From contig NZ_QNHG01000002.1 in the NCBI RefSeq assembly GCF_003290025.1, forward strand, positions 772,417 to 836,416: 64,000 bases of DNA, written 5' to 3'. Every line of letters starts with the position of its first letter. The stretch's first letter is position 1. This document shows, piece after piece, positions 34,484 through 43,895 of the stretch. Both the position numbers and the translations under genes were made by a program. This DNA is from Pseudogemmobacter bohemicus. Its GTDB lineage: Bacteria > Pseudomonadota > Alphaproteobacteria > Rhodobacterales > Rhodobacteraceae. Below the pieces are notes generated by a model. It was not told where the DNA came from. It did not search any database and was given only the letters and a program-made list of their open reading frames with translations.

Positions 34484-35503
34484 ATGCGCGCCATCGTCCT
34501 GCACAGCCCGAAAGATATCCGCCTCGAAGAGCGCCCCAAACCCGTGGCCGGCCCCGGTGAGGTTCTGGTCCGCGTCGCCTCGGTTGGCGTTTGCGGCTCT
34601 GACCTGCCGCGTATGCTGGTCAAGGGCGCCTGGAAAATGCCGCTGATCACCGGGCATGAATTCTCCGGCCATATCGAGGAACTCGGCGAGGGTGTCTCGG
34701 GCTGGGAAAAGGGCGAGCTGGTGGCGATTGCGCCGCTGATTCCCTGCAATGAATGCGACCAGTGCAAGACCGGCAATTTCTCGCGCTGCCGCGATTACGA
34801 CTATTTCGGCTCGCGCCGCGATGGCGCCTATGCGGAATATGTCGCGGTGCCGGTGCCGAACCTGCTCAAGGCGCCGCAGCATGTCGATCCGCGCGCGATT
34901 GCGATGACCGATCCGGCCTCGATTGCCATCCATGCCTTGTGGAAGGCAGGCGGCTTGCAGATCGGCCAGACCGGCGGTGTGGTGGGCTGTGGCCCGATCG
35001 GCCTTTTCGCGATCCAGTGGATGCGACTGATGGGCGCGAAAGACGTGATCGCGGTTGATGTGTCCGAGGAAAAACTGGCACTGGCGCGCGAGGCCGGAGC
35101 GACGATCTGTGTGCTGTCGCAGGACCTGGCCGGTAACAAGGCCCGCGCCGATGTGGTGGTCGAGGCGGTCGGCCTTGATGCCACGATCAATGCGGCGGTG
35201 ATGCTGGCGGGGCCGGGTGGCCATGTCACCTTCATCGGCATCCCGGTGCCGGATGTGAAACTGGCCAATCCCACCTTCCAGTATTTCCTGCGTCAGGAAA
35301 TCTCGCTCCACGGGTCGTGGAACAGCTTTGGTGCGCCGTTCCCGGGGCCGCAATGGACCACCACGCTGGAGAAATTCGGCACCGGCGAGCTGAAATGGGA
35401 ATTTATGATCTCGCATGATCTGGACCTTGCCGAGCTGCCGGGGATCTTCGAGCGGTTCGACAGGAAAGACATCCACTTCTCGAAAGTGCTGTTCCGGCCG
35501 TAA
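34484..35503 (+). CDS. Zinc-dependent alcohol dehydrogenase, galactitol-1-phosphate 5-dehydrogenase (GatD) type
   Basis: A 339-residue medium-chain dehydrogenase. Catalytic zinc ligands are seen in GVCGSD and GHEFSGHIEE; the structural zinc lobe is CNECDQCKTGNFSRC; the NAD site is GVVGCGPIGLFAIQW. The pattern is that of GatD and related polyol-phosphate dehydrogenases that oxidise a polyol phosphate to a ketose phosphate. GAGGGAGGGAGACCC precedes the start. With two kinases beside it, a route through phosphorylated polyols is plausible. Confidence 0.86.
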   Translation: MRAIVLHSPKDIRLEERPKPVAGPGEVLVRVASVGVCGSDLPRMLVKGAWKMPLITGHEFSGHIEELGEGVSGWEKGELVAIAPLIPCNECDQCKTGNFSRCRDYDYFGSRRDGAYAEYVAVPVPNLLKAPQHVDPRAIAMTDPASIAIHALWKAGGLQIGQTGGVVGCGPIGLFAIQWMRLMGAKDVIAVDVSEEKLALAREAGATICVLSQDLAGNKARADVVVEAVGLDATINAAVMLAGPGGHVTFIGIPVPDVKLANPTFQYFLRQEISLHGSWNSFGAPFPGPQWTTTLEKFGTGELKWEFMISHDLDLAELPGIFERFDRKDIHFSKVLFRP

Positions 35504-35535
35504 ATTACCCGGCAGCAGAGGGAAGGGAGGCCCGC

Positions 35536-37062
35536 ATGACCAGAGTTCTGACGCTGGATCTTGGCACCAATGGCGCAAGGGCGGGGGTCTATGACCTGAC
35601 GGCCCGGCGCCTGTTGTCCAAGGCAGAGGCGGGCTATCCGACCAGCCATCTGCCGCCCGACCGGGCCGAACAGCAGCCGGAAGACTGGTGGCGTGCGTTG
35701 GGCCTCGCGGTGCGGGCGGCGCTGTCTGACGCGGGCGAACCCGAAATTGCGGCGATCACGGTTGCGACCTTTGCCTCGACCGTGGTGGTCTCTGACCGTG
35801 CCGGGAACCCGCTGGCGCCGGCGATCCTGTGGATGGATGCCCGCGCCGCGCAGGAGGCGCTGGAGTCGGAAAAGATCAGCCATCCGGTGCTGGACTATTG
35901 CGGCGGATCGAATGCCGTCGAATGGCTGGTTCCCAAGGCGATCTGGCTTTCGCGCCATCAGCCGGAGCTGTGGGCGCGGGTCGAGGTGATTTCCGAGGCG
36001 CTGGATTTCATCAATTTCCGCCTGACCGGCGCCTGGACCGGCTCGGTGATGAATGCGACCTGCAAATGGAACTGGGACAGCCGCAGCCGCAGCTTTCACC
36101 CCGATCTCTATGCGGCCCTTGGCGTGCCGGATCTTGCCGACCGGCTGCCGCAGCAGATCATCGACATTGGCGGCGTGATCGGGCCTTTATTGCCTGATGT
36201 GGCCGGGGTTTGGGGGATCAAAGGCAATCCGCTGGTGATCCAGGGTGGCATCGACGCGCATATGGGCGCCTTTGGTGCCGATTGCGTCGAGCCGGGTACC
36301 ATGCTGCTGATCGGCGGCACCTCGAATGTCCATATCACCCAGGTTCCCGATGACGGGGCAAAGATCTCGGGTGTCTGGGGGCCTTATCCGCATGCTCTGA
36401 CGCAAGGAATGCGGATGATCGAGGGCGGCCAGGTCTCGGCCGGGTCGATCCTGAAATGGCTGTCGCAGGATATTTTTGGCATCAAAGACGAGGATCTGCC
36501 GGCGTTGCTGGCGGCGGCGGGCGCGATTGAGCCAGCTGAGACGCGGCTCCTCGCGCTGGACTTCTGGATGGGGAACCGCACGCCCTACCGCGATGCGCGG
36601 CTCAGGGGCGCTTTCCTTGGCCTCTCGCTCTCGCATGACCGGGCGTCGATCTACCGGGCTGCGGTGACGGCGGTGGCGCTTGGCACTGCGAATGTGATCT
36701 TCGATCTGGAGCGCCAGGGCGTTGCGGTCGGGCGCATCGTCATGGCCGGTGGCATCATGCGCAACCCTTTGTGGCTGCAGGCCACGGTCGATGCGATCGG
36801 CAAGCCGCTGGGCCTTGCACCCGATGACAATCTCACCCTGTACGGCAATGCGGTTGCCGCGGCGGTGGGGCTTGGCCTCTGGCCCGATCTGGCCACGGCG
36901 GCAAAGGCGCTGGCCCCAGAGGTGCGGCTTTTGCAGCCCGATCCCGCCCGCCACGCGCAATATCGCCGCCTGTTGCGGCAATACAGAGAGGCGGTCGAAA
37001 TCCTGACGCCCTTGCTCCATGATCTGGCGGATGCCGGCTTGCAGGGGAATGGCGATGAGTGA
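35536..37062 (+). CDS. FGGY-family carbohydrate kinase
   Basis: A 508-residue kinase: VLTLDLGTNGARAGVYDL, ITVATFASTVVVSD, LWMDARAAQ, IGGTSNVHITQ and the ATP-site block VMAGGIMRNPLWLQ. It differs strongly from the kinase at 32830, so the two probably have different substrates. AGAGGGAAGGGAGGCCC gives a strong ribosome site. Its 3-prime end overlaps the SorC regulator start by 8 bases. Confidence 0.9.
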   Translation: MTRVLTLDLGTNGARAGVYDLTARRLLSKAEAGYPTSHLPPDRAEQQPEDWWRALGLAVRAALSDAGEPEIAAITVATFASTVVVSDRAGNPLAPAILWMDARAAQEALESEKISHPVLDYCGGSNAVEWLVPKAIWLSRHQPELWARVEVISEALDFINFRLTGAWTGSVMNATCKWNWDSRSRSFHPDLYAALGVPDLADRLPQQIIDIGGVIGPLLPDVAGVWGIKGNPLVIQGGIDAHMGAFGADCVEPGTMLLIGGTSNVHITQVPDDGAKISGVWGPYPHALTQGMRMIEGGQVSAGSILKWLSQDIFGIKDEDLPALLAAAGAIEPAETRLLALDFWMGNRTPYRDARLRGAFLGLSLSHDRASIYRAAVTAVALGTANVIFDLERQGVAVGRIVMAGGIMRNPLWLQATVDAIGKPLGLAPDDNLTLYGNAVAAAVGLGLWPDLATAAKALAPEVRLLQPDPARHAQYRRLLRQYREAVEILTPLLHDLADAGLQGNGDE

Positions 37063-38038
37063 CGAAAGCGACCGCGTGCAGAACCGTCTGCCGCTGGATG
37101 ACAGCCGCGACCATCTGATGGTGCGCATCGCGCGCATGACCTATGCCCAGGACAAGACCCTGACCGAGATCGCCCAGGAGACCGGGCTGAACCGCTGGCA
37201 GGTCAGCCGCCTGTTGCAGGAGGCCAGGGATCTTGGCGTGGTCCGGATCGAGATCGTGCCGCGCAGCATGCGCCATCCCGACCTGGAGGCGCGTCTGGCC
37301 GAGGTCTTTGGGCTGCGCGATGCGGTGGTGGTGCCCGGCCCGGCGGAACAGGGGATCGAAGGCGTCGCCCAGGCGGCGGGGCAATATCTCGCGACGCTGA
37401 AACCCAAGCCCCGGGTGATCGGGGTGTCCTGGGGCCGCACAATGGCCGCCGTGGCGCATGGGCTGCCGCCCGACTGGGCCGATGGGGTCAGCGTGGTGCA
37501 GATCAACGGCACCGTGGCGCCGGTCCCTGGCATCGCGCATCACAATGATGTCGCCGAGACCTTCGCGCGCAAGGGCCGTGGCCGGATGATCCCGCTGCCG
37601 GTTCCCGCCATCGTGGGCGAGCGGCTCACCCGCGAGGTGCTTGAGAAAGACCGCATCGTCGCCGATGTGCTGCGCGAGGCGCGAAGCGCCCAGGTGCTGG
37701 CTTTCTCGCTGGGGATCGCGGGCGAGGGCTCGGTGCTGAAACGCTCGGGCAATATCCTGAAACACGAGATGGATGCGCTGCTGAAGGCCGGCGCGGTCGG
37801 CGATGTGCTGGGCCATTTCATCAACCGCCGCGGCCATATCGTCGATCCCGAACTGGATGCCCGCACCATCGGCCTTGGCCTGCAGGATCTGAAAAAATGC
37901 GACCGGGTGATCGGCATCGCTGCCGGCCCCGAAAAGCATGACATCACACTCGGCACCCTGAAAGCCGGACTTATCAATGTCCTCATCACCGATGAGGCCA
38001 CCGCAACCTATGTATTGGAGCACGCACATGACCGCTGA
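37055..38038 (+). CDS. SorC/DeoR-type sugar-binding transcriptional regulator
   Basis: A 327-residue regulator with an N-terminal helix-turn-helix (KTLTEIAQETGLNRWQVSRL) and a SorC-type phosphosugar-binding domain, where VIGVSWGRTMAAVA is a typical block. The ATG at 37055 has AGGGGAATGGCG upstream; it overlaps the kinase stop by 8 bases and its own stop lies 11 bases inside deoC, so the genes are coupled. It is the best candidate to bind the operator cluster at 34372-34470, with a phosphorylated sugar as effector. Confidence 0.88.
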   Translation: MSDESDRVQNRLPLDDSRDHLMVRIARMTYAQDKTLTEIAQETGLNRWQVSRLLQEARDLGVVRIEIVPRSMRHPDLEARLAEVFGLRDAVVVPGPAEQGIEGVAQAAGQYLATLKPKPRVIGVSWGRTMAAVAHGLPPDWADGVSVVQINGTVAPVPGIAHHNDVAETFARKGRGRMIPLPVPAIVGERLTREVLEKDRIVADVLREARSAQVLAFSLGIAGEGSVLKRSGNILKHEMDALLKAGAVGDVLGHFINRRGHIVDPELDARTIGLGLQDLKKCDRVIGIAAGPEKHDITLGTLKAGLINVLITDEATATYVLEHAHDR

Positions 38039-39035
38039 CTCTGCCGCAGGCGGGGCATCTTCGCCCGGCCTGTCACCTCTCGCGAATGATCACCGCAATC
38101 CGGGCATGCCCCTTGATGTCGCGATGTTCGAAGGCCATGCCGTCAACCGTTCCGCAGCCGAGCGCCGGGCGGCTTCGCTGGGTGCGCGCCGTTCGGTCAA
38201 GAAAGACTACCAGGCCGCCTGGCTGATCAATGCGATCCGCTGCATCGACCTGACCACACTGGCGGGTGATGATACCGCCGACCGTGTGCGCCGCCTTTGC
38301 GCGAAAGCCCGCCAGCCGCTGGCCTCGCATATCGTCGAGGGCCTGGGGATCGCGGAACTGCGGCTCACGACCGGCGCGGTCTGTGTCTATCCGACCATGG
38401 TGGGCCATGCGGCAAAGGCTTTGCAGGGCTCGGGTATTCCGGTCGCTTCGGTCGCGACGGGGTTTCCGGCGGGGCTGATGCCGCTCAACCTGCGGCTGGA
38501 AGAGATCCGCTACGCGGTGGCCGAGGGCGCCGATGAGATCGACATCGTCATCACCCGCGAACATGTGCTGACCGGCAACTGGAGCGCGCTTTATGACGAG
38601 GTCGCGGCGATGCGCGAGGCCTGCGGGCCGGCCCATCTGAAAGCGATCCTTGCCACGGGCGATCTGCAGACGCTGAGGAATGTCTATGCGGCGTCCATGG
38701 TCTCGATGCAGGCCGGCGCCGATTTCATCAAGACCTCGACCGGTAAGGAAGGCGTCAATGCGACGCTGCCCGTCAGCCTCGTGATGGTGCGCGCCTTGCG
38801 CGATTATCTCGATGCCACCGGCCACCGCATCGGTTTCAAGCCCGCAGGCGGCATGAAATCGGCGAAAGACGCGCTGAACTGGCAATTCCTGATGAATGAG
38901 GAAATGGGCCGCGACTGGCTGGAGCCGCATCTCTTCCGCCTCGGCGCCTCGTCGATGCTTGGGGATATTGAACGCCAGCTGGAACATCATGTCACCGGAC
39001 GCTATTCGTCCGCATCGCACCTTGCGCTGGCGTGA
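38028..39035 (+). CDS. deoC: Deoxyribose-phosphate aldolase
   Basis: A 335-residue class I aldolase, of the longer DeoC type. The Schiff-base lysine is K235 in DFIKTSTGK; the second essential lysine is K271 in GFKPAGGMK; EIDIVI carries the catalytic Asp. It splits 2-deoxyribose 5-phosphate into glyceraldehyde 3-phosphate and acetaldehyde; relatives may use other phosphorylated sugars. The start at 38028 follows GGAG by seven bases. The aldehyde dehydrogenase gene immediately after could remove the aldehyde product. Confidence 0.93.
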   Translation: MTADSAAGGASSPGLSPLANDHRNPGMPLDVAMFEGHAVNRSAAERRAASLGARRSVKKDYQAAWLINAIRCIDLTTLAGDDTADRVRRLCAKARQPLASHIVEGLGIAELRLTTGAVCVYPTMVGHAAKALQGSGIPVASVATGFPAGLMPLNLRLEEIRYAVAEGADEIDIVITREHVLTGNWSALYDEVAAMREACGPAHLKAILATGDLQTLRNVYAASMVSMQAGADFIKTSTGKEGVNATLPVSLVMVRALRDYLDATGHRIGFKPAGGMKSAKDALNWQFLMNEEMGRDWLEPHLFRLGASSMLGDIERQLEHHVTGRYSSASHLALA

Positions 39036-39045
39036 GGGGGATAAA

Positions 39046-41406
39046 ATGAACAAGATCAACGAGATCCTGAAGACGATGGAATATGGTCCCGCCCCGGAAG
39101 ACAGCGCCGTGGTGCGCGACTGGCTGAAACGCCATGAGGCCGGGTTCGGCCATTTCATCGATGGCCAGTTCACCCAGCCCTCGCAGACCTTCGCGGTGAC
39201 GAACCCCGCCAATGGTCAGACCATCGCGAAAGTCTCGCAAGGTTCTGACGCCGATGTCGAGGCGGCGGTGAAGGCCGCCCGCGCGGCCCAGGGCAAATGG
39301 GCGGCGCTGCCGGGCCATGCGCGGGCAAAGCATCTTTACGCGCTGGCCCGCCATGTGCAGCAACATGCGCGCTTCCTTGCCGTGCTGGAAACCATCGACA
39401 ACGGCAAGCCGATCCGCGAGAGCCGCGATATCGACATTCCACTGGTCGCGCGCCATTTCTACCACCATGCCGGCTGGGCCGAGATCCTCGCCGATGAATT
39501 CCCCGGCGCTGCCCCGCATGGCGTTTGCGGCCAGGTGATCCCGTGGAATTTCCCGCTGCTGATGCTGGCCTGGAAAGTCGCGCCGGCGCTGGCGGCCGGC
39601 AATACCGTGGTGCTGAAACCGGCGGAATACACCCCGCTGACCGCGCTGGCACTCGCCGAAATCGCGCGTGAGGCCGGGCTGCCGAAGGGCGTGCTGAACA
39701 TCGTTACCGGTGACGGCGCGACGGGCGCCGCGATCACCGGCCATCCGGGCGTTGACAAGGTGGCCTTTACCGGTTCGACCGAGGTGGGGCGGATCATCCG
39801 CCGCCAGATCGTCGGATCGGGCAAGGGGCTGACGCTGGAGCTGGGCGGCAAATCGCCCTTCATCGTCTTTGCCGATGCCGATCTTGATGCGGCAGTCGAG
39901 GGCGTGGTGGATTCGATCTGGTTCAACCAGGGCCAGGTTTGCTGTGCGGGCTCGCGTATCCTCGTGGCCGAGGCGGTCTCGGCCCGCTTTACCGATCTGC
40001 TGAAACGCCGCATGGCCAGCCTGCGGGTTGGCGATCCGCTGGACAAATCCACCGATATCGGTGCCATCGTGCATCCGGTGCAGCTGGCGCGGATCACTGA
40101 TCTGGTGGAAAAGGGCCGGGCCGAGGGCGTTACCATCCATCAGGGCACCGCGCCCGCCGGATGCTTCTATCCGCCGACTCTCGTCACCGAAGTGGAGCCC
40201 GCCTCGATCCTCGCGTCTGAAGAGATCTTCGGCCCGGTGGTCACGCTTACGCCCTTCCGCACGCCCGAAGATGCGGTGGCGCTGGCCAATAACACCCGCT
40301 ACGGGCTGGCGGCTTCGGTCTGGTCGGAAAACATCAACCTTGCGCTGGATGTGGCGGGCAAGGTCCGGGCCGGCGTGGTCTGGATCAACTCGGCCAATAT
40401 TTTCGATGCCGGCGCCGGTTTCGGCGGCTACCGCGAAAGCGGCTTTGGTCGCGAAGGCGGGCGTGAGGGCATGGCGGCCTATCTGAGCCATCCGGCCCCC
40501 CGCGCGAAAAAGCCCGAAGAGGCTCCGGTTGCCCCCGATGCCAGCCCGGCGGAAACCCTGCCGGCAAGCGTCATCGACCGCACGGCCAAGCTTTACATCG
40601 GCGGCAAGCAGGCGCGGCCCGATTCCGGCTATTCCTATAGCGTGAACGGCCCGAAAGGGGCGGTCGGTCTGGCGCCTCTGGGCAATCGCAAGGATATCCG
40701 CAACGCGGTCGAGGCCGCCCATGCTGCCAAAGGCTGGGGTGGCCAGACCGGCCATAACCGCGCCCAGGTGCTGTATTACCTCGCGGAAAACCTCGCAGCC
40801 CGGGCGGTTGAGTTCGAAGAACGGCTGAAGAGCTTCGGCCAAACGGCAACCGCCGCCAAAACCGAGGTCGAGACCGCCATCCGCCGTATCTTCTGGTATG
40901 CGGCACAGTCGGACAAATTCGACGGCGCGGTGCATTCGACCAAATCGGCGCATGTGACGCTGGCGATGAACGAGCCGGTCGGCGTGATCGGTCTGGTTTG
41001 CCCGACCGCTTTGCCGCTTCTTGGCCTTGTCTCGCTGGCGCTGCCGGCGGTGGCGATGGGGAACCGGGTGGTGGTGGTGCCCTCGCAAACCCATCCGCTG
41101 GCGGCAACCGATCTTTATCAGGTGTTCGAGACCTCGGACCTGCCCGGCGGCGTGATCAATATCGTGACCGGCGAGCGTGAGGCGCTGGCGAAAACGCTTG
41201 CCGAGCATGACGATGTCGATGCGCTCTGGTATTTCGGCACCGCAGCCGGCGGGCGCGCGGTCGAGACCGCCTCGGCCGGAAATCTGAAACAGACCTGGAC
41301 CGAGGATGGCGCGGCCCGCAACTGGCTGTCAGCCGAGGGCCAGGGCCGCCAGTTCCTGACCCGCGCCACCCAGGTCAAGAACATCTGGGTGCCCTACGGC
41401 GAATGA
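39046..41406 (+). CDS. Two-domain aldehyde dehydrogenase, ALDH16 type
   Basis: A 786-residue protein made of two ALDH domains. The first (about 30-490) is complete, with E265 in ELGGKSPF and catalytic C299 in GQVCCAG. The second (about 515-780, from LYIGGKQARPDSGYSY) keeps the fold but lacks the catalytic Cys and Glu. This architecture defines the ALDH16 family, known in related marine alphaproteobacteria. I chose the ATG at 39046 after GAGGGGGATAAA; the frame upstream lies in deoC. Directly after deoC, it probably oxidises acetaldehyde or a similar aldolase product. Confidence 0.9.
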   Translation: MNKINEILKTMEYGPAPEDSAVVRDWLKRHEAGFGHFIDGQFTQPSQTFAVTNPANGQTIAKVSQGSDADVEAAVKAARAAQGKWAALPGHARAKHLYALARHVQQHARFLAVLETIDNGKPIRESRDIDIPLVARHFYHHAGWAEILADEFPGAAPHGVCGQVIPWNFPLLMLAWKVAPALAAGNTVVLKPAEYTPLTALALAEIAREAGLPKGVLNIVTGDGATGAAITGHPGVDKVAFTGSTEVGRIIRRQIVGSGKGLTLELGGKSPFIVFADADLDAAVEGVVDSIWFNQGQVCCAGSRILVAEAVSARFTDLLKRRMASLRVGDPLDKSTDIGAIVHPVQLARITDLVEKGRAEGVTIHQGTAPAGCFYPPTLVTEVEPASILASEEIFGPVVTLTPFRTPEDAVALANNTRYGLAASVWSENINLALDVAGKVRAGVVWINSANIFDAGAGFGGYRESGFGREGGREGMAAYLSHPAPRAKKPEEAPVAPDASPAETLPASVIDRTAKLYIGGKQARPDSGYSYSVNGPKGAVGLAPLGNRKDIRNAVEAAHAAKGWGGQTGHNRAQVLYYLAENLAARAVEFEERLKSFGQTATAAKTEVETAIRRIFWYAAQSDKFDGAVHSTKSAHVTLAMNEPVGVIGLVCPTALPLLGLVSLALPAVAMGNRVVVVPSQTHPLAATDLYQVFETSDLPGGVINIVTGEREALAKTLAEHDDVDALWYFGTAAGGRAVETASAGNLKQTWTEDGAARNWLSAEGQGRQFLTRATQVKNIWVPYGE

Positions 41407-42053
41407 TCATCTTCGATTGTGACGGCGTTCTGGTCGACAGCGAGATCCTCTCGAATGCCATTGACGCGGATCTGATGACGGGGGCTGGCTGGCCGATCAC
41501 GGCGGCCGAGATCATCCGCGGCCATATCGGCCAGCCCAAAGCGGTGATCTGGGAACAGATCGCCGCGCTCCGGGGCGCGCCCTGGCCCGAGGGTTTGCTG
41601 GAACAGGCCGATGCGCTGCTTTTGCAGCGCATCGAGACCGAATTGCAGCCGGTCCGGGGTATCCGGGCCGCGCTGGAGCGGCTGCCGGGGCCGAAGGCGG
41701 TGGCCTCCTCCTCGGCGCTGCCGAAACTGCGCCGCTCGCTTGAGGTATGCGGATTGATCGGCTTTTTCGAGCCGGATGTCTTTTCCGCAAGCCAGGTGGC
41801 GCGGGGCAAGCCCTTCCCGGATGTGTTCCTCTTTGCCGCCAGCCAATGCGGCGCAGAGCCGCGCGACTGCGTGGTGCTGGAAGACAGCGTCGCCGGGGTG
41901 AAAGCGGGCCTCGCCGCCGGAATGCGGGTCGCAGGCTTCACAGGCGGCCTTCACAGCTATCCGGGCCATGCAGAGCAATTGCTGGCTGCCGGAGCATCCC
42001 GGATCTTCGCCCATGCCGACGAACTGAGCGAAGCCGCGCTGCGCGCGGCCTGA
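41403..42053 (+). CDS. HAD-family phosphatase/phosphomutase-like
   Basis: A 216-residue HAD subfamily IA protein. Catalytic Asp pair in IIFDCDGVLVDSE (D5, D7), the Ser motif in ASSSALPK, Lys in RGKPFPDVF and Asp in VLEDSVAGVKAG. This is the beta-phosphoglucomutase/phosphoglycolate phosphatase class, which dephosphorylates sugar phosphates or moves phosphate. It overlaps the ALDH stop by 4 bases and ends the operon. Confidence 0.88.
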   Translation: MIIFDCDGVLVDSEILSNAIDADLMTGAGWPITAAEIIRGHIGQPKAVIWEQIAALRGAPWPEGLLEQADALLLQRIETELQPVRGIRAALERLPGPKAVASSSALPKLRRSLEVCGLIGFFEPDVFSASQVARGKPFPDVFLFAASQCGAEPRDCVVLEDSVAGVKAGLAAGMRVAGFTGGLHSYPGHAEQLLAAGASRIFAHADELSEAALRAA

Positions 42054-42765
42054 CCGCCGCAGGGCGTGGCAGGCATGCCAGACGGGTGGCGAGCCGTCTG
42101 CCGGGTGGCGGAATGCCCGAAGACAGATGCCGCCGCCGATCCGATTTGCGTGAACCAAAGCTGGTTGCCCCTGTCAGGCAAACCGGCCCTGTCGCCGTCA
42201 GCGCGGATGCGTCACCACCTGGTTCAAACTGCTGAAACAGCCTGATCGGCCACCCGCGTTTCCACTCGTCCGGGCGGCGCAGGATGGGTCAGGTTATGCC
42301 GGGGTACAGCCTGTTTCCTGCGCAGACCTGTTCAGGATCTTCCTGATTCAGGGGGGCGATCGTCGCGCCTGGCGCCTGGGTTTCTGTATCGACCGGACCA
42401 GCCCTGAGACCCGGAGGCATGGCCAGGGCGTCCGTCAGCCCCGACGATCTGCCTGAGGTCCGGGAGCGGCCGGTCGCCGATATCCGATCCCGCCTCGGCC
42501 AGCATGGCCAGGATGTTTCCCTCGCCTGGATGATGGCACCCCGAATTGGCGCTGTCATCTGCCCCCGCGCTTTCACGCGGCCTCCTGCGCCCTGTGGCCA
42601 GGTTCCGGTCGGTTCTGGCCCAGGACCTGGCCACAGGACAGCGCCGATCCAAAGACGCGCTGCATTGAGAAATGCAATTGAATGCTGAAAAGCGTTCATT
42701 AATGCGTAAGCGAAGCACCGAATATCCCTGATCGCAGCCCGTAAAGCAGGCGATCCGGCGGATCG
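42054..42765. other. Gap without a recognisable gene
   Basis: About 700 bases between the HAD gene and the first IS3 remnant. A CAGACGG/CCGTCTG stem with an 8-base loop at 42079-42100 may end the module 3 message, but no U-run follows. Open frames here (including a 302-codon one on the minus strand reaching 43240) have composition like frame shadows, rich in Arg, Ser and Pro, and match no family I recognise. It may be decayed DNA belonging to the mobile remnant that follows. Confidence 0.5.
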
Positions 42766-42766
42766 T

Positions 42767-43110
42767 TTGCAGCTTGGAGGGTTCTGCCGGATTGGCCGCG
42801 AAGAGGGTCTGTCGGTGCAGCGCAGGCATGGCCGCGAGCGGGCGCGGCTGTCGCAGGCCGGTGCCGCTCTGGCCGAACCAGCTCTGGTCTGCGGACCCTC
42901 GCCATGCCACTTGAACCAATGGCATTCCATGGCTCGATTTCCGGCACGTTCGATGCCTGCCGTAAGGCCGCCCGCCATTGCTCCTGAACCCATGGCGCAT
43001 GATGGCTCGTCCTGGCCGGGAACGACGACTGTTGCCGTGAAACCCTTGCCCTGATCGCCGCCACCAGCATCCCGGACGCCCGTGGCGCGTGCGAATCCGG
43101 TGACCGGGCC
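42767..43110 (+). pseudogene. Decayed IS3-family transposase (OrfB, IS407-like) remnant
   Basis: Fragments of an IS3 OrfB integrase survive in different plus-strand frames. GREEGLSVQRRHGRERAR (from about 42797) matches the REEGLxVRRRxGRKRA region. The DNA at 42876-42897 resembles the one for NQRWSLD. VLAGNDDCCRETLALIA and ATSIPDAR (43009-43083) match VLAVVDDxTRECLALVAdTSIxxAR. At least two frameshifts separate them. A weaker match to the SDNG and PGKP blocks may continue to about 43205, just before the XRE gene. No inverted repeats or target duplication were found. Confidence 0.7.
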
Positions 43111-43216
43111 AAAGGAGGAGAGCCAGGGTCCCGGTCCGGGCAGCGACGATCAGCGGCCCCTGGTCCTGATTCCTGAGCGGCAGGGCTTGCAGTTGCCGGT
43201 AATTGGGTCGAAACCT

Positions 43217-43235
43217 GTTCGTTACCAGCGAAATT
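43217..43235 (+). promoter_or_regulatory. Operator 1 of the XRE-cupin regulator (predicted)
   Basis: GTTCGTTACCAGCGAAATT, with TTCG-N7-CGAA dyad symmetry, lies 19 bases before the XRE start. The same sequence with two changes recurs at 43896-43914, before the ABC transporter. Autoregulation is the simplest reading. Confidence 0.65.
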
Positions 43236-43254
43236 CCCAAGGAGCGTCTCCCCT

Positions 43255-43866
43255 ATGGCCAGAGGTCCCATTGTGCGAGAAGAACCCGCATCGGACGATA
43301 TGGAGAGCTCAGCCCGGCGGGATGGACATCAGTTCGGCGCAATCCTGCGCGCCCGCAGACGGGCTCTGGATCTGACCCTGAACGATGTTTCGCTAAAGAC
43401 CGGCCTCGCCAAGGGATTTCTCAGCGATATCGAGCGCGACAAGACATCGCCCTCGGTGGCTTCGCTTGTCAGCCTTTGTGATGCGCTGAACCTGCCGGTG
43501 GGAGATCTTTTTGCGCCCTCGCCGAATGTTCTGGTGCGGGCTGAGGCGCGGCAGCCGATCAAATTCGGCGGCATCGGCGTTTCCGATCACCTTCTCACCC
43601 CCAGCCATGGGGTGAAGATGCAGGCGATCTGGTCGGAAATCGCGCCCGGGGGGACTGCGGGCGACCAGCTTTATGCGCTGCGTTCAGAGGAAGAGCTGGT
43701 TCTGGTCATCAGCGGTGATCTTGCCCTGAACATCGAGGGTGAAGAGACCATTCTTCATCCCGGAGATTCCCTGACCTTCGATCCGAGGCGCCTGCACAGC
43801 TTTCACAACCCCTCGATTTCGCAACCCGCAATTGCAGTTTTCATTATGACGCCGCCGCCGGTTTGA
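43255..43866 (+). CDS. XRE-family regulator with C-terminal cupin domain
   Basis: A 203-residue protein: an N-terminal XRE helix-turn-helix (about 27-80, LNDVSLKTGLAKGFLSDIER) and a C-terminal cupin (about 120-200, DQLYALRSEEELVLVISG, LHPGDSLTFDPRRLHSFHN). Such two-domain regulators often control amine and amino-acid degradation genes by sensing a pathway compound in the cupin. AAGGAG precedes the ATG. The matching 19-base sites before this gene and before the transporter operon suggest that it regulates both. It is the first gene of the nitrogen module. Confidence 0.9.
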   Translation: MARGPIVREEPASDDMESSARRDGHQFGAILRARRRALDLTLNDVSLKTGLAKGFLSDIERDKTSPSVASLVSLCDALNLPVGDLFAPSPNVLVRAEARQPIKFGGIGVSDHLLTPSHGVKMQAIWSEIAPGGTAGDQLYALRSEEELVLVISGDLALNIEGEETILHPGDSLTFDPRRLHSFHNPSISQPAIAVFIMTPPPV

Positions 43867-43895
43867 GGCATGTTGTTACGCTAATGGGGAACAAA

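Noticed and set aside
42332-43240. A 302-codon minus-strand frame in the gap after the HAD gene
   Set aside because: No family motif or ribosome site. It is antisense to the IS3 remnant and its composition is typical of a non-coding frame.
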